Shown piece by piece: positions 1 to 7,046 of a DNA stretch of 25,037 nucleotides. Position numbers and translations under genes: made by a program. Source of the stretch: a virus; IMG/VR virus record IMGVR_UViG_3300035670_001174, positions 1-25,037 of that record. The stretch is one strand, 5' to 3'. Each line of letters opens with the position of its first letter. The first letter of the stretch is position 1. Below the pieces are notes generated by a model that worked only from the letters and a program-made list of their open reading frames with translations, made no database searches and was not told the DNA's origin.

Positions 1-80
1 TCTAAATGTCCGAATGCGTCGATATTTTCCTGCATCGTTTCGCGTAGTTCTTGCTCGTAGGCTTTAATAATTGTTTCCAT
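1..80 (-). CDS. Partial CDS, N-terminus of unknown protein
   Basis: An ATG at 80 opens a minus-strand frame that stays open to the window edge (26 full codons, reading METIIKAYEQELRE...). It is rich in Glu/Gln/Lys and looks helical, but it is too short to assign. It is preceded by a good Bacteroidota-type promoter and lies beyond a strong terminator, so it begins a new transcription unit. The leader ends in ACGCT just before the ATG, the same five bases found before the starts at 24349 and 24149. Confidence 0.7.
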   Translation of the reverse strand, partial: METIIKAYEQELRETMQENIDAFGHL

Positions 81-115
81 AGCGTTTTTTTAATTGTTTA
101 GTGAATAACTATACG

Positions 116-147
116 CAAATATAAATAGTAAGTTTCAATCTACCAAA
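116..147 (-). promoter_or_regulatory. Bacteroidota-type promoter for the gene at 1-80
   Basis: On the minus strand TATATTTG (123 to 116) matches the TAnnTTTG -7 element known for Bacteroidota primary sigma factors. A TTTG (147 to 144) lies 20 bases upstream, as expected for the -33 element. The intergenic region (81-221) is otherwise AT-rich with no gene. It lies between the late-operon terminator and the partial gene that starts at 80. Confidence 0.75.
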
Positions 148-221
148 CATTTTTAACATTTTTTTTCGATTTTTAACAAAATAATTTCTAACTCGTTGAT
201 TTTCAAGCGTTTTTAAGACAT

Positions 222-244
222 AAAAAAAGGGGTATTTCTACCCC
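222..244 (-). terminator. Intrinsic terminator of the late operon
   Basis: On the minus strand GGGGTA-GAAA-TACCCC forms a perfect 6-bp stem closed by a GAAA tetraloop, followed at once by seven T. It lies 23 bases past the stop of the metallophosphoesterase gene. This is the clearest rho-independent terminator in the window and marks the end of the long structural/lysis operon. Confidence 0.9.
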
Positions 245-266
245 CCCTTAACGCTATGTTGCTAAA

Positions 267-1133
267 TTACAACGGAAATTTGAAACTATCTATGTTCTTT
301 ATCAACGAATTTTCAACCTCTTTGCATTCAATTTTTAAGATTCGCCCTCCTAACGGCTTAACGGGTGCGCCTCGTTCGACGTGCCAACCGTGCGAACCAT
401 CGCCGTATTCCTCTTTGTACGTTCCCGTTAACATCGAATGAATGTACTTTTGTTTAACAGAATAACCCAATTTAGCGTTATGGTTAAGGCATTCCCTTAC
501 GTCATTACGTGCGCTATTTTCGTGAATGTGTCCCATTGTAAACACGTCGAAATCTTCGTACATTTCTAAAGCGCGGGTAAGGTTTAACGCTCCTTTAGTA
601 ACTACGCCGCCACCGCCGCTCCCGTGGAAATACTTAATTTTAGTACTAAGCGAAACCGTTGAATGAAACATTTGTCGAATAATTATCCAACCTCCGTACC
701 CTCCCGTATAAACTGAAGTTCCGTTTTTATAGTTAAGTAGGTCAACGAATCTTTGCAGTAAGTCGGTTTCTTGGAATTTAATTACTCCCGTTTCGTGGTT
801 GCCGTAACCGATAACTTTAATGATTTCCGCGTAAGGGGAAAACCATTCAACCGCAGTTTCTACAATACTATCTAAATAACGCGCGTTATTATGTTCGGTT
901 CTAATGTCCGATTTATTGCGTCGATTATCGCCTCTACCTTGCATTAAACAAAAGAAATCCCCGTTAATTATTACGGGAATATTATTCGACTTGCAAAATT
1001 CTAAATGTCTTTTAAGTAAGTCGCGTTCGCATTTAGGATTGTCCCAATGAATATCCGATAGCATTGCAACGTGTGCCGTTTTACCGTCTATCCTTAATTC
1101 GTGGATATTTCGTCCGTGTTTTATTACCTCCAT
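267..1133 (-). CDS. Calcineurin-like metallophosphoesterase
   Basis: The 288-residue protein carries the ordered metal-binding blocks of the metallophosphoesterase superfamily: SDIHWD (26-31), NGDF (57-60), GNHE (111-114), an FHGSG block and GHIH (near 200). The order and spacing resemble SbcD/Mre11-type and phage phosphoesterases, which cleave phosphodiesters with a two-metal centre. The true substrate cannot be told. It is the last gene of the late operon, overlapping the spanin gene by 10 bases, and is followed by a terminator. A role in nucleic acid or nucleotide turnover is likely from the family; a direct role in lysis is only suggested by position. There is no signal peptide, so it should be cytoplasmic. 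Confidence 0.85.
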   Translation of the reverse strand: MEVIKHGRNIHELRIDGKTAHVAMLSDIHWDNPKCERDLLKRHLEFCKSNNIPVIINGDFFCLMQGRGDNRRNKSDIRTEHNNARYLDSIVETAVEWFSPYAEIIKVIGYGNHETGVIKFQETDLLQRFVDLLNYKNGTSVYTGGYGGWIIIRQMFHSTVSLSTKIKYFHGSGGGGVVTKGALNLTRALEMYEDFDVFTMGHIHENSARNDVRECLNHNAKLGYSVKQKYIHSMLTGTYKEEYGDGSHGWHVERGAPVKPLGGRILKIECKEVENSLIKNIDSFKFPL

Positions 1134-1585
1134 AATTTCATAAATAGTTTAATCCTACCGATAAAAGTAGGCGATAAAATGTAACGAACCAAAAACCCAA
1201 CACAAAACGCCACAATAACCCACCACCAACGGAACTTATATTTAACCACTTGTTGCGCTTTAGCGGTCTTCCATTGTGTTTTACCTTGAATTCTTAACGT
1301 CTTAATGCGTTCTTTATATTCGATTCGGGTTTGCCAACGTGTTTTAGGTACGTAAACGTTCTTGAATTGTACAATAGTATCCTTTGTGGTTATGAATTTT
1401 TCCCAAAATATAGAATCGTGTTTTATTACGGGGAACGAATCCAATGTAGTTATGCGTATTGTATCGGTGTCTTGTACCACCTTTAGCCCGTGTTTAAGCG
1501 CTTTTTTATAGTGGTATTGAGCCAATCGTTCACTTGAACAAGAAAATAGCGTTAAAACGCTTAAAATCGCTATTATTCGAATCAT
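1124..1585 (-). CDS. Probable unimolecular spanin (u-spanin)
   Basis: Read from the ATG at 1585 the 153-residue protein begins MIRIIAILSVLTLFSC, a lipoprotein signal peptide with lipobox LFSC (Cys16). Near the C-terminus WWWVIVAFCVGFLVRYIL is a transmembrane segment. A lipoprotein end plus a C-terminal membrane anchor joined by a charged periplasmic region is the plan of u-spanins such as T1 gp11, which fuse inner and outer membranes in the last step of lysis. The ATG overlaps the amidase stop as ATGA. The frame can be extended upstream to a TTG at 1618, but that would bury the signal peptide, so I reject it. The gene follows the holin and endolysin, as spanins usually do. Confidence 0.75.
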   Translation of the reverse strand: MIRIIAILSVLTLFSCSSERLAQYHYKKALKHGLKVVQDTDTIRITTLDSFPVIKHDSIFWEKFITTKDTIVQFKNVYVPKTRWQTRIEYKERIKTLRIQGKTQWKTAKAQQVVKYKFRWWWVIVAFCVGFLVRYILSPTFIGRIKLFMKLWR

Positions 1586-2238
1586 AAATTTTTGAGCATT
1601 TGAATCATTCGAGGGCAAGGATAAATATCGGATTTGTCTTTACGAACTGAATTATGCGTAAAGATTCCCGCAGTTCCTTTAAATGCTTCTTTGTCTATTT
1701 GGAAAATTTCGCTTCGGTAAGCCTTTGGAATTTTATACGTGTCGCAAAGGTAAACGAGTAATTGTCGGGTGCTTTCTATTTGGGCATCCGTGTATTTTTC
1801 CCAATGTAAAAAACCCTTGTAAGGTTGTTCTAACGTAGTAACGTTTTTGGGGTCAACTACTCCGTTAACGTAGTTGTAAAATTTCCCGTTGCGGAATTTT
1901 AACGAACCAAAGTTACAAACTTCAATGCCTACCGAACTTTTATTTAAGTTTTGGTAAGGCGCTCCGTTCTTTGCGAAATCCTCCGCATCTATTCCTAAAT
2001 GCCACGCCCAATGTTTAGACGAAAAACATTGTACTATTTCTCCGTTGTTGGCGATAATAAAAGCCGTTGCTATCCGTGTTTCGTTAGAATTCCAAAATTG
2101 ACTAACCGACCTTGCGTTTCCCCCGCCTGCGGTATGGTGCAAATAGATTTGTTTTTTGGTTGCTTCTTCTTGGAAGTATTGCGATTTATCCAACGGAACT
2201 TGGATAATTTTACTAGTGTCTAATTTCGTCGCTATCAT
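1582..2238 (-). CDS. Endolysin: N-acetylmuramoyl-L-alanine amidase (Amidase_2)
   Basis: The 218-residue protein has the Amidase_2/T7 lysozyme-type fold signature: YLHHTAG at 32-38 (zinc ligand His35 or His34), GIEVCNFG around 104-111 with Glu106, and the terminal block FTHNSVRKDKSDIYPCPR with His195, Lys203 and Cys208 as the likely remaining zinc and catalytic residues. Such enzymes cut the bond between muramic acid and the peptide stem. No signal peptide is visible, so release depends on the holin encoded just upstream (26-base overlap). The domain fills the whole protein; no separate cell-wall binding domain is seen. Confidence 0.92.
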   Translation of the reverse strand: MIATKLDTSKIIQVPLDKSQYFQEEATKKQIYLHHTAGGGNARSVSQFWNSNETRIATAFIIANNGEIVQCFSSKHWAWHLGIDAEDFAKNGAPYQNLNKSSVGIEVCNFGSLKFRNGKFYNYVNGVVDPKNVTTLEQPYKGFLHWEKYTDAQIESTRQLLVYLCDTYKIPKAYRSEIFQIDKEAFKGTAGIFTHNSVRKDKSDIYPCPRMIQMLKNL

Positions 2239-2677
2239 TTTTTAATTCTTTTGCTCGACTTAATAATCTTTTTAAACTTGCCCAAAGGTCAATACCTCTA
2301 ACCGCTTTGTAATTTTCATTGATACTTACAACTTCTATCGAAATTAAAACCAACGAAAGTACCTTGGTTAATAACAATTCAGTTGTAAAGATAGTTTTTA
2401 AAATGTCATTTAAAATAAACCAATCAATAAGAAAAAAAAGAATTATTGTTAATTGATAAAGAAACATTTTAGATATTACCGCGCTTAACCTTCTAGAGCG
2501 TATAGTAACTCCGTTTTTACGGCTTTTCCAAATACCCGTTATCGTATCTAAAAAGATAGCGAATCCTACCGCCAATACCATTCCCGTAATAGGCATAAAA
2601 AAGGCTAAAACGATTCCCAAAAGGGAAAGCCATTTAGTTTGAATCGTCGTTAGTAAAATCGTCGCGGTTGCTTTCAT
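2213..2677 (-). CDS. Holin-like membrane protein
   Basis: The 154-residue protein has at least three hydrophobic segments: about 16-45 (LLGIVLAFFMPITGMVLAVG and onward), 72-90 (LYQLTIILFFLIDWFIL) and 101-116 (LLTKVLSLVLISIEVV). A charged C-terminal tail (RAKELKNDSDEIRH) follows. The DTITGIWKSRKNG stretch after the first hydrophobic pair is typical of class-I-type phage holins found in Bacteroidota and Firmicutes phages. It overlaps the amidase gene by 26 bases. Its likely role is to permeabilise the inner membrane and release the amidase. The assignment rests on topology, motif and position. Confidence 0.75.
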   Translation of the reverse strand: MKATATILLTTIQTKWLSLLGIVLAFFMPITGMVLAVGFAIFLDTITGIWKSRKNGVTIRSRRLSAVISKMFLYQLTIILFFLIDWFILNDILKTIFTTELLLTKVLSLVLISIEVVSINENYKAVRGIDLWASLKRLLSRAKELKNDSDEIRH

Positions 2678-2822
2678 AAGATTGTAATAATTGAAAAGTA
2701 AGTAGGCAAATGTATGCGGCTGCCAAAATACGTACGTAGCTTTGTTCCCCTTCTAATAAAGCAACAAAACAACCCGCATAAGCCAAAACAAAATACATTC
2801 CCGCTACCCCTTTATAATTCAT
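2634..2822 (-). CDS. Small membrane protein, possible second holin or antiholin
   Basis: The 62-residue protein has two hydrophobic stretches (about 8-22 and 31-46) separated by a short charged turn (LEGEQSYVR), and a polar acidic tail. It starts at an ATGA overlap with the upstream gene and overlaps the holin gene by 44 bases. Its position at the head of the lysis cassette suggests a holin partner such as an antiholin, but I recognise no specific family. Confidence 0.6.
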   Translation of the reverse strand: MNYKGVAGMYFVLAYAGCFVALLEGEQSYVRILAAAYICLLTFQLLQSYESNRDDFTNDDSN

Positions 2823-3019
2823 TTGTATAGGTAATCAATAAATAATTGAATCGTGCTAAATTCTTGTTCGTCAATGGTTACGGAAGTATCTAGTAAAATA
2901 GTTCCTCTATCGGTAGGAAAATGCGCCTGCGTAGTATCTAATACTTCGGCTTCACCTTCTAGTAAATACTCGGTTTCGTGCATTACAAACCCGCTTTGAA
3001 TTTTGGTTATGTTAATCAT
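2819..3019 (-). CDS. Small protein of unknown function
   Basis: The 66-residue protein (MINITKIQSGFVMHETEYLLE...) is acidic, has no membrane segment and looks rich in beta-strand. It sits between the fibre-like protein (8-base overlap) and the small membrane protein (ATGA overlap). I do not recognise it. Its place between fibre and lysis genes would fit a small virion accessory protein. Confidence 0.65.
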   Translation of the reverse strand: MINITKIQSGFVMHETEYLLEGEAEVLDTTQAHFPTDRGTILLDTSVTIDEQEFSTIQLFIDYLYK

Positions 3020-3620
3020 ATTTTTGAACTATTACGCGTTTAAAGTTTCCGTTGTCGGGTGTTGTTGTTCCGTTGCTTATTGCAAAAATTAAATAATTGT
3101 CAATCAATGGATTGAAAGCCGTTAAAGTTATACCGCTCAAAGTATAATCATTTGACGCACTTGTACCCGCCAAAAACGAATTTAAGTTCGTGCCATCGAA
3201 GAAAATATTCCTTTCAAACCTTTGAAAATAAACGCTTGTAGACATTGAACCACCCGCGCCAAGTAAAGTTGCGCCCGTTAATCCATTAATAGTGTTAATG
3301 TAATAACGTGGTGTAGTAACGCCCGACCCCGCCGTTTTATTTATGAATGCTTTTATGTAGAGAGTATTATTCGCTACTAACGTTCCCGCAGGAATCAAAA
3401 CGGAAGCGCTTATTTGTATGCTTGTTCCTGTAACTGCCGTTCCGTTAGCCGTTCCAATCGTGCTAGGGTTTGTTTCAGTAATAGGGATAGCGCCTATTAT
3501 TTCCGCTCCCGTTACGTATTTACTCGCGTAACCATCCGCAGTAACTTCGGAAATTTCTAATAAATCGGTAGAAGCTAAGTTAGCGCCCTTTGCCGTTAAT
3601 TGGCTTATTTTTTTCTCCAT
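3012..3620 (-). CDS. Fibre-like virion protein
   Basis: The 202-residue protein opens with KKISQLTAKG...LLEISE...YVTGAEI, the short N-terminal module found on many phage head or tail fibre proteins. It continues with a Thr/Ser/Asn/Gly-rich, beta-strand-rich body (GTANGTAVTGTSIQIS and similar) and ends with a compact C-terminal part. This composition fits a trimeric fibre or decoration protein exposed on the virion, perhaps binding the host surface. It lies between the connector and the lysis genes. Which part of the virion carries it cannot be told from sequence alone. Confidence 0.65.
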   Translation of the reverse strand: MEKKISQLTAKGANLASTDLLEISEVTADGYASKYVTGAEIIGAIPITETNPSTIGTANGTAVTGTSIQISASVLIPAGTLVANNTLYIKAFINKTAGSGVTTPRYYINTINGLTGATLLGAGGSMSTSVYFQRFERNIFFDGTNLNSFLAGTSASNDYTLSGITLTAFNPLIDNYLIFAISNGTTTPDNGNFKRVIVQKYD

Positions 3621-3690
3621 TCGTTAGTTTTTTAACAAGTTTTTGTAACTTAATTATATTGCTTTTCTTTGGCTCGTATTGCTTTTTCAT
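3580..3690 (-). CDS. Putative 36-residue basic peptide
   Basis: The ATG at 3690 overlaps the stop of the connector gene as ATGA, the junction used repeatedly in this operon. The frame runs 36 codons (MKKQYEPKKSNIIKLQKLVK..., ending GKGR) and overlaps the fibre gene by 41 bases. It is very basic. It fills the only gap in this stretch of the operon, which supports it, but its length gives little proof of coding. No function can be suggested. Confidence 0.4.
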   Translation of the reverse strand: MKKQYEPKKSNIIKLQKLVKKLTNGEKNKPINGKGR

Positions 3691-4187
3691 ATAACCCATC
3701 CTGTATAATTAGAATCCGTGTTTGGATAAATATCCGAGTTCGTGTTAGTGTAGTATTCGGGGAAAGTGTTACCCGAAAAAATCATGAATTGAACAAAACG
3801 CTCGGTGTAATTTTGCGCTAAATATCTTTGCTTGTCTATAAGAAAATCAACCTCGTTTTTATCTACGTTTGAAGCGTTCTCGCTTGAATGCTTAAAGATT
3901 CCCTTGTTCGCCATTGTATAAGCCATAAACGGAAGGTACTCAACCATCGCCCAATGAATTAACATAGGCTTTAAATAGGTTTCGACAAGGTCTAAATAAG
4001 GATTCGCCAACGTTCCCGCTACTATATCCGCTTTGATTTTCTCAAGTAATTGCGTTCCCGTATACTGCTGAATATGGATGTCCTGAGCAACTTTAATCCA
4101 TTGAATAAAGGTATCGGTATCTATGTTGCCGTTTAGTGCGGTAAATCGCACCAAATCGTCTCTTGTAATTAGTAATGCTTCTGCCAT
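3687..4187 (-). CDS. Head-tail connector / head completion-like protein
   Basis: The 166-residue protein is largely helical. It contains DIHIQQYTGTQLLEKI (about 36-51), a PYLDLVETYLKPMLIHWAMVEYLPF block (about 63-87) and NKGIFKHSSEN (about 94-104). These recur in Bacteroidota phage proteins placed next to the portal and resemble the helical gp6/gp15-type adaptor layout. It directly follows the portal gene with a 2-base gap. Forming a ring beneath the portal is the likely role, inferred from position and helical design rather than from catalytic motifs. Confidence 0.6.
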   Translation of the reverse strand: MAEALLITRDDLVRFTALNGNIDTDTFIQWIKVAQDIHIQQYTGTQLLEKIKADIVAGTLANPYLDLVETYLKPMLIHWAMVEYLPFMAYTMANKGIFKHSSENASNVDKNEVDFLIDKQRYLAQNYTERFVQFMIFSGNTFPEYYTNTNSDIYPNTDSNYTGWVI

Positions 4188-4189
4188 TT

Positions 4190-5989
4190 CTATTTAGGTA
4201 AAAAACCTCGGTTCGGCATATCTATTGGACGTGTCGAAACCAATGCGTTATTTTTAATTTTGTATCCGAATTTTTCCGCTTTTTTAACTGCTATTCTTTT
4301 TGCGTTTGGGCTATTAACGTCTATTCCAAACTTACTATCGAACTGCGCGTAAACTTGTTTATTCCATCGGTGGTGGCAATTCGGGCCGCCTTTATACAAC
4401 CAAATGTCGTACATTAATTCTCCTTTTTTTCCGAAGCCTATTTGTTCGCCTTCTGCATTAACGTAGAATCCATTTACTACGCTTTTGCTCATGCGTTCAA
4501 TGTCTTCTTTTCGGTAAATCTTTTTAGCGCTTTTCATTAGTTTACAAAAAGGGCGTGTTTTACCGCTTTTACCGCCGTCTTCGCCTTCGTAAACATAACG
4601 AGTAATAAACTTTACTCCTTCTATTACTTCATCTTGTTCCGATTTAGCGTTGGGGAATGCTATTCCTGTATTTACTAATTCTACTAACTTAGAAAATAAA
4701 CTTTTTTCACCCCTTAACAAAGCGTTTTCTTTTTCGTCCGTGTCATAATCAACAGGCGCTTCGTCTATTAGTAACCAATCTTCCTGCGGTTCTTCGCCAA
4801 ATTCCTGTAACGCTAACGCTATTTGTTCTTCCGTGCTTTGTGCTTTAAGTTCGGTTGCATCCGCTCCCGTTTCCTCGGTTACTTGTTCTTCCGTAGTTGC
4901 GTTTTCAAGGTCGGTAAATTCTAAAGGTTTTAGCGTTCTAAAGAATAATTTTAAGGCTATTCCGTTAAACGCTAATATCCTATCGAAAGCCTCAATTATT
5001 TCGTCTTGGAAAGGCTTAATAACCATATTGTTAAATAAGATAAACGAGTTTTGTAATTCGTCTGCGTTGGAACTAAACCCGTTAGAAGAAGCAATACCGA
5101 AAAGTAACGGACTTGTAACGTTGTGTCCTAACATTATTTTGCGTAAACATTCCTCGCTTAGGTACGTGTAATGGTCGGGCGCGTCGTTTAATGGAATATC
5201 GTCCACCGTTGTTTTAGATTCTTGGTTTTGATTAAACGCTACGATAACTTTTTGACCTTTCGAGCCTGTAAGTTTAGATAAAACCTTTTGGCTAATTAAA
5301 TCCTGTTGTTCTTCGCTTGGAATTCCGTTGTTAAAGTTTACTACCTTCGTGCCTGAAAACCCGTTTTGAACTTCGTTAATTAGATAGTCGCTTACTTCTT
5401 CTTCAAGAACTGCGTAAGGTATTGCGCCTTGGTAATCAGGGTAGGCATAGTATTTCATTCCGACGCCGTAAGGCTTAACAAACATTATTTCTACCTTATC
5501 TTTAGAATGTCCAAACGCGGGAATTCGCGTAGGAGGGAACTTGCGTACATCTTCCCAATTATCGGAATAGTAATAACCCGTTATTTCGCCTTTTTCGTTG
5601 CATTTTTCCGCACGTAATAAGTTAACGGGAATGTGGTAAACCTTTAATACTTTATCGTGCTTTTCGTTGTAGTGAACTTGCATTGCAAACTGCCCGAATA
5701 ACTTTCTATCGAATACCATTTTACGCAAGCATTCCGCGCTAAACAAAGTCATTAACTGAGCGTATTCGTTAGGCTTACGCGAAGCATCTAACGCGCTTAA
5801 ACCTTTGCCGTAAATTAAACGGCTTACGTTGTTTATAATCGCGCTATTTGTGGTGGATTTCGTGTACCTATCAATTAGGTAATTAAAGTAATTGTTATCT
5901 TCCCCAAATTCTACCCATGCATCGCGTTTCGATTCTTGGATAGTCGGTTGTTGGTATTCTGCTAATTGTAAAACGTGAACGTTATTCAT
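4190..5989 (-). CDS. Portal protein fused to a Mu F-like head morphogenesis domain
   Basis: The 599-residue protein has two parts. Residues about 20-360 have the layout of phage portal proteins: NNYFNYLIDRY, NVSRLIYGKG (54-63), the KVLKVYHIPVNLLRAE wing region, and a long helical stem with SPLLFGIASSNGFSSNADEL at 293-312. An acidic linker follows (360-420). Residues about 460-545 (RPFCKLM, then YDIWLYKGGPNCHHRW at 527-542) resemble the C-terminal domain of Mu F/SPP1 gp7-type minor head proteins, usually a separate gene after the portal. It would form the dodecameric DNA entry vertex. It overlaps the next upstream gene by 8 bases. Confidence 0.8.
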   Translation of the reverse strand: MNNVHVLQLAEYQQPTIQESKRDAWVEFGEDNNYFNYLIDRYTKSTTNSAIINNVSRLIYGKGLSALDASRKPNEYAQLMTLFSAECLRKMVFDRKLFGQFAMQVHYNEKHDKVLKVYHIPVNLLRAEKCNEKGEITGYYYSDNWEDVRKFPPTRIPAFGHSKDKVEIMFVKPYGVGMKYYAYPDYQGAIPYAVLEEEVSDYLINEVQNGFSGTKVVNFNNGIPSEEQQDLISQKVLSKLTGSKGQKVIVAFNQNQESKTTVDDIPLNDAPDHYTYLSEECLRKIMLGHNVTSPLLFGIASSNGFSSNADELQNSFILFNNMVIKPFQDEIIEAFDRILAFNGIALKLFFRTLKPLEFTDLENATTEEQVTEETGADATELKAQSTEEQIALALQEFGEEPQEDWLLIDEAPVDYDTDEKENALLRGEKSLFSKLVELVNTGIAFPNAKSEQDEVIEGVKFITRYVYEGEDGGKSGKTRPFCKLMKSAKKIYRKEDIERMSKSVVNGFYVNAEGEQIGFGKKGELMYDIWLYKGGPNCHHRWNKQVYAQFDSKFGIDVNSPNAKRIAVKKAEKFGYKIKNNALVSTRPIDMPNRGFLPK

Positions 5990-6314
5990 ACATTATAAAG
6001 TCGTTAGTTGTTTGGTTTGAAATGTACTCCCCGTCGTTAACCGAAAACGTGTCTATCGGTTGGTTAGTACAAAACATTCGTTCTTTTAATAGTAGGTTTC
6101 CTCCCCCGTCTTTAATTACCGCCCAATAAAAATGGTTCTCCAAAGTTGGCAAAACACCACTAAAGGAATGGACGTAATCGCCTGTAGTAAATAACCCCGA
6201 AACGGGTACGGTATCATTCGTGTTTTCGTCCGTTAGTTCGAGCGTTACACCGCTTCCGAACCTAAGAATAAAGTTAAACGTTTGAGTTACGTTAGTTTGT
6301 TGAACTACTATCAT
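5982..6314 (-). CDS. Hypothetical virion-associated protein
   Basis: The 110-residue protein is beta-strand-rich with many Thr/Asn residues (VTQTFNFILRFGSGVTLEL...). It contains HFYWAVIKDGGGNLLLKERMF near its middle-to-end. It has no signal peptide or membrane segment. It lies between the tail-tube-like gene (past a terminator hairpin) and the portal. Small all-beta proteins here are often decoration or adaptor proteins, but I do not recognise a family. Confidence 0.6.
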   Translation of the reverse strand: MIVVQQTNVTQTFNFILRFGSGVTLELTDENTNDTVPVSGLFTTGDYVHSFSGVLPTLENHFYWAVIKDGGGNLLLKERMFCTNQPIDTFSVNDGEYISNQTTNDFIMYE

Positions 6315-6349
6315 ATTATAATAACTCGTTAACGTGTTTTTTGTGCAAT

Positions 6350-6373
6350 AAAAAAGGGGGCTATTAACCCCCC
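6350..6373 (-). terminator. Terminator-like hairpin after the tail-tube-like gene
   Basis: On the minus strand GGGGG-TTAATAG-CCCCC is followed by six T (AATAAAAAAGGGGG on the plus side). It lies about 22 bases past the stop at 6395. Genes of the same operon continue downstream without a visible promoter, so termination is probably partial, or the hairpin protects the 3' end of the upstream message. Confidence 0.75.
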
Positions 6374-6394
6374 TCTTTACCTTTTTAGAACATC

Positions 6395-6970
6395 TTATGA
6401 ATTAACTACCGTAGGGTTGTTAAGCAAAGTTACTAATTGCGCTTCGGTTGCAGCATCTAAGAAATTTGCAGGGGTTGCTTCTTGACCTGTGAAAGTCAAA
6501 GAATATCCGTTCATGTCACCAAGCGCAGTCCCATTTGAAATAGTACCCGCGGTTACATCCATTCCTCGCAAAAGTCCTGCAATAAAGTATTGCCCGTTGT
6601 TGTTTTCAACGATAATGTTAGGACGTCCGTAAGAAAGCAATTTAATTTGTTTGTGCGTAATCGCGTCTTGCTTTTTAAGCATAACGGTTAATACTTGCTC
6701 GAAGAAAGTAGTTCCGTTTTCGCGTGAACTTGTAATTGTTTGCTCGAAGGAGTTAGTTCCCTTAAGTTCAAACTTGTAAATATAAGCGGTTGTTGCAGGT
6801 GCAATAGGTGTTAAAGTAATACCTGTAATAACATCTTCGTAACCTACCGTAGTATCGTAAGTAATGTCGGTTTCGTCGTAAAGCCCGTAGTTAAGAATGT
6901 AAAGGTTTTTCAACCCCCCTACCGCATCTTTACAAGGCTCAATTCTACCATGTGAAATATCGCAACTCAT
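6395..6970 (-). CDS. Probable major tail tube protein
   Basis: The 191-residue protein begins MSCDISHGRIEPCKD. It contains FEQTITSSRENGTTFFEQ (about 74-91), KQIKLLSYGRPNIIVENNNG (107-126) and a terminal block with GLLRGMDVTAGT and NGYSLTFTGQEATPANFL. The repeated beta-hairpin style, a late TFTGQE-type strand and a size near 190 residues fit tail tube subunits of Bacteroidota phages. It follows the major capsid gene and is bracketed by hairpins that could make an abundant, separate message. A neck or decoration protein is the alternative. Confidence 0.55.
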   Translation of the reverse strand: MSCDISHGRIEPCKDAVGGLKNLYILNYGLYDETDITYDTTVGYEDVITGITLTPIAPATTAYIYKFELKGTNSFEQTITSSRENGTTFFEQVLTVMLKKQDAITHKQIKLLSYGRPNIIVENNNGQYFIAGLLRGMDVTAGTISNGTALGDMNGYSLTFTGQEATPANFLDAATEAQLVTLLNNPTVVNS

Positions 6971-6992
6971 TTTATTTTAGTTTTAAAAGTTT

Positions 6993-7024
6993 AAAAAAAA
7001 GGGTGGCAGTTTTATCCACCACCC
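6993..7024 (-). terminator. Terminator-like hairpin after the major capsid gene
   Basis: On the minus strand GGGTGG (7024-7019) pairs with CCACCC (7006-7001) around a 12-base loop and is followed by eight T (7000-6993). It sits 22 bases past the capsid stop. The next gene has no recognisable promoter of its own, so read-through must occur. Confidence 0.75.
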
Positions 7025-7046
7025 CGTTATATTTTAGTTATGTGGA

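Noticed and set aside
256-441. Plus-strand 61-codon frame preceded by AACGCT-ATG
   Set aside because: The leader matches a local motif, but the frame lies antisense to the end of the phosphoesterase gene with no promoter and no protein-like pattern.
1586-1618. Upstream TTG start extending the spanin by 11 residues
   Set aside because: The extension would bury the lipoprotein signal peptide; the ATG at 1585 overlaps the previous stop as ATGA.
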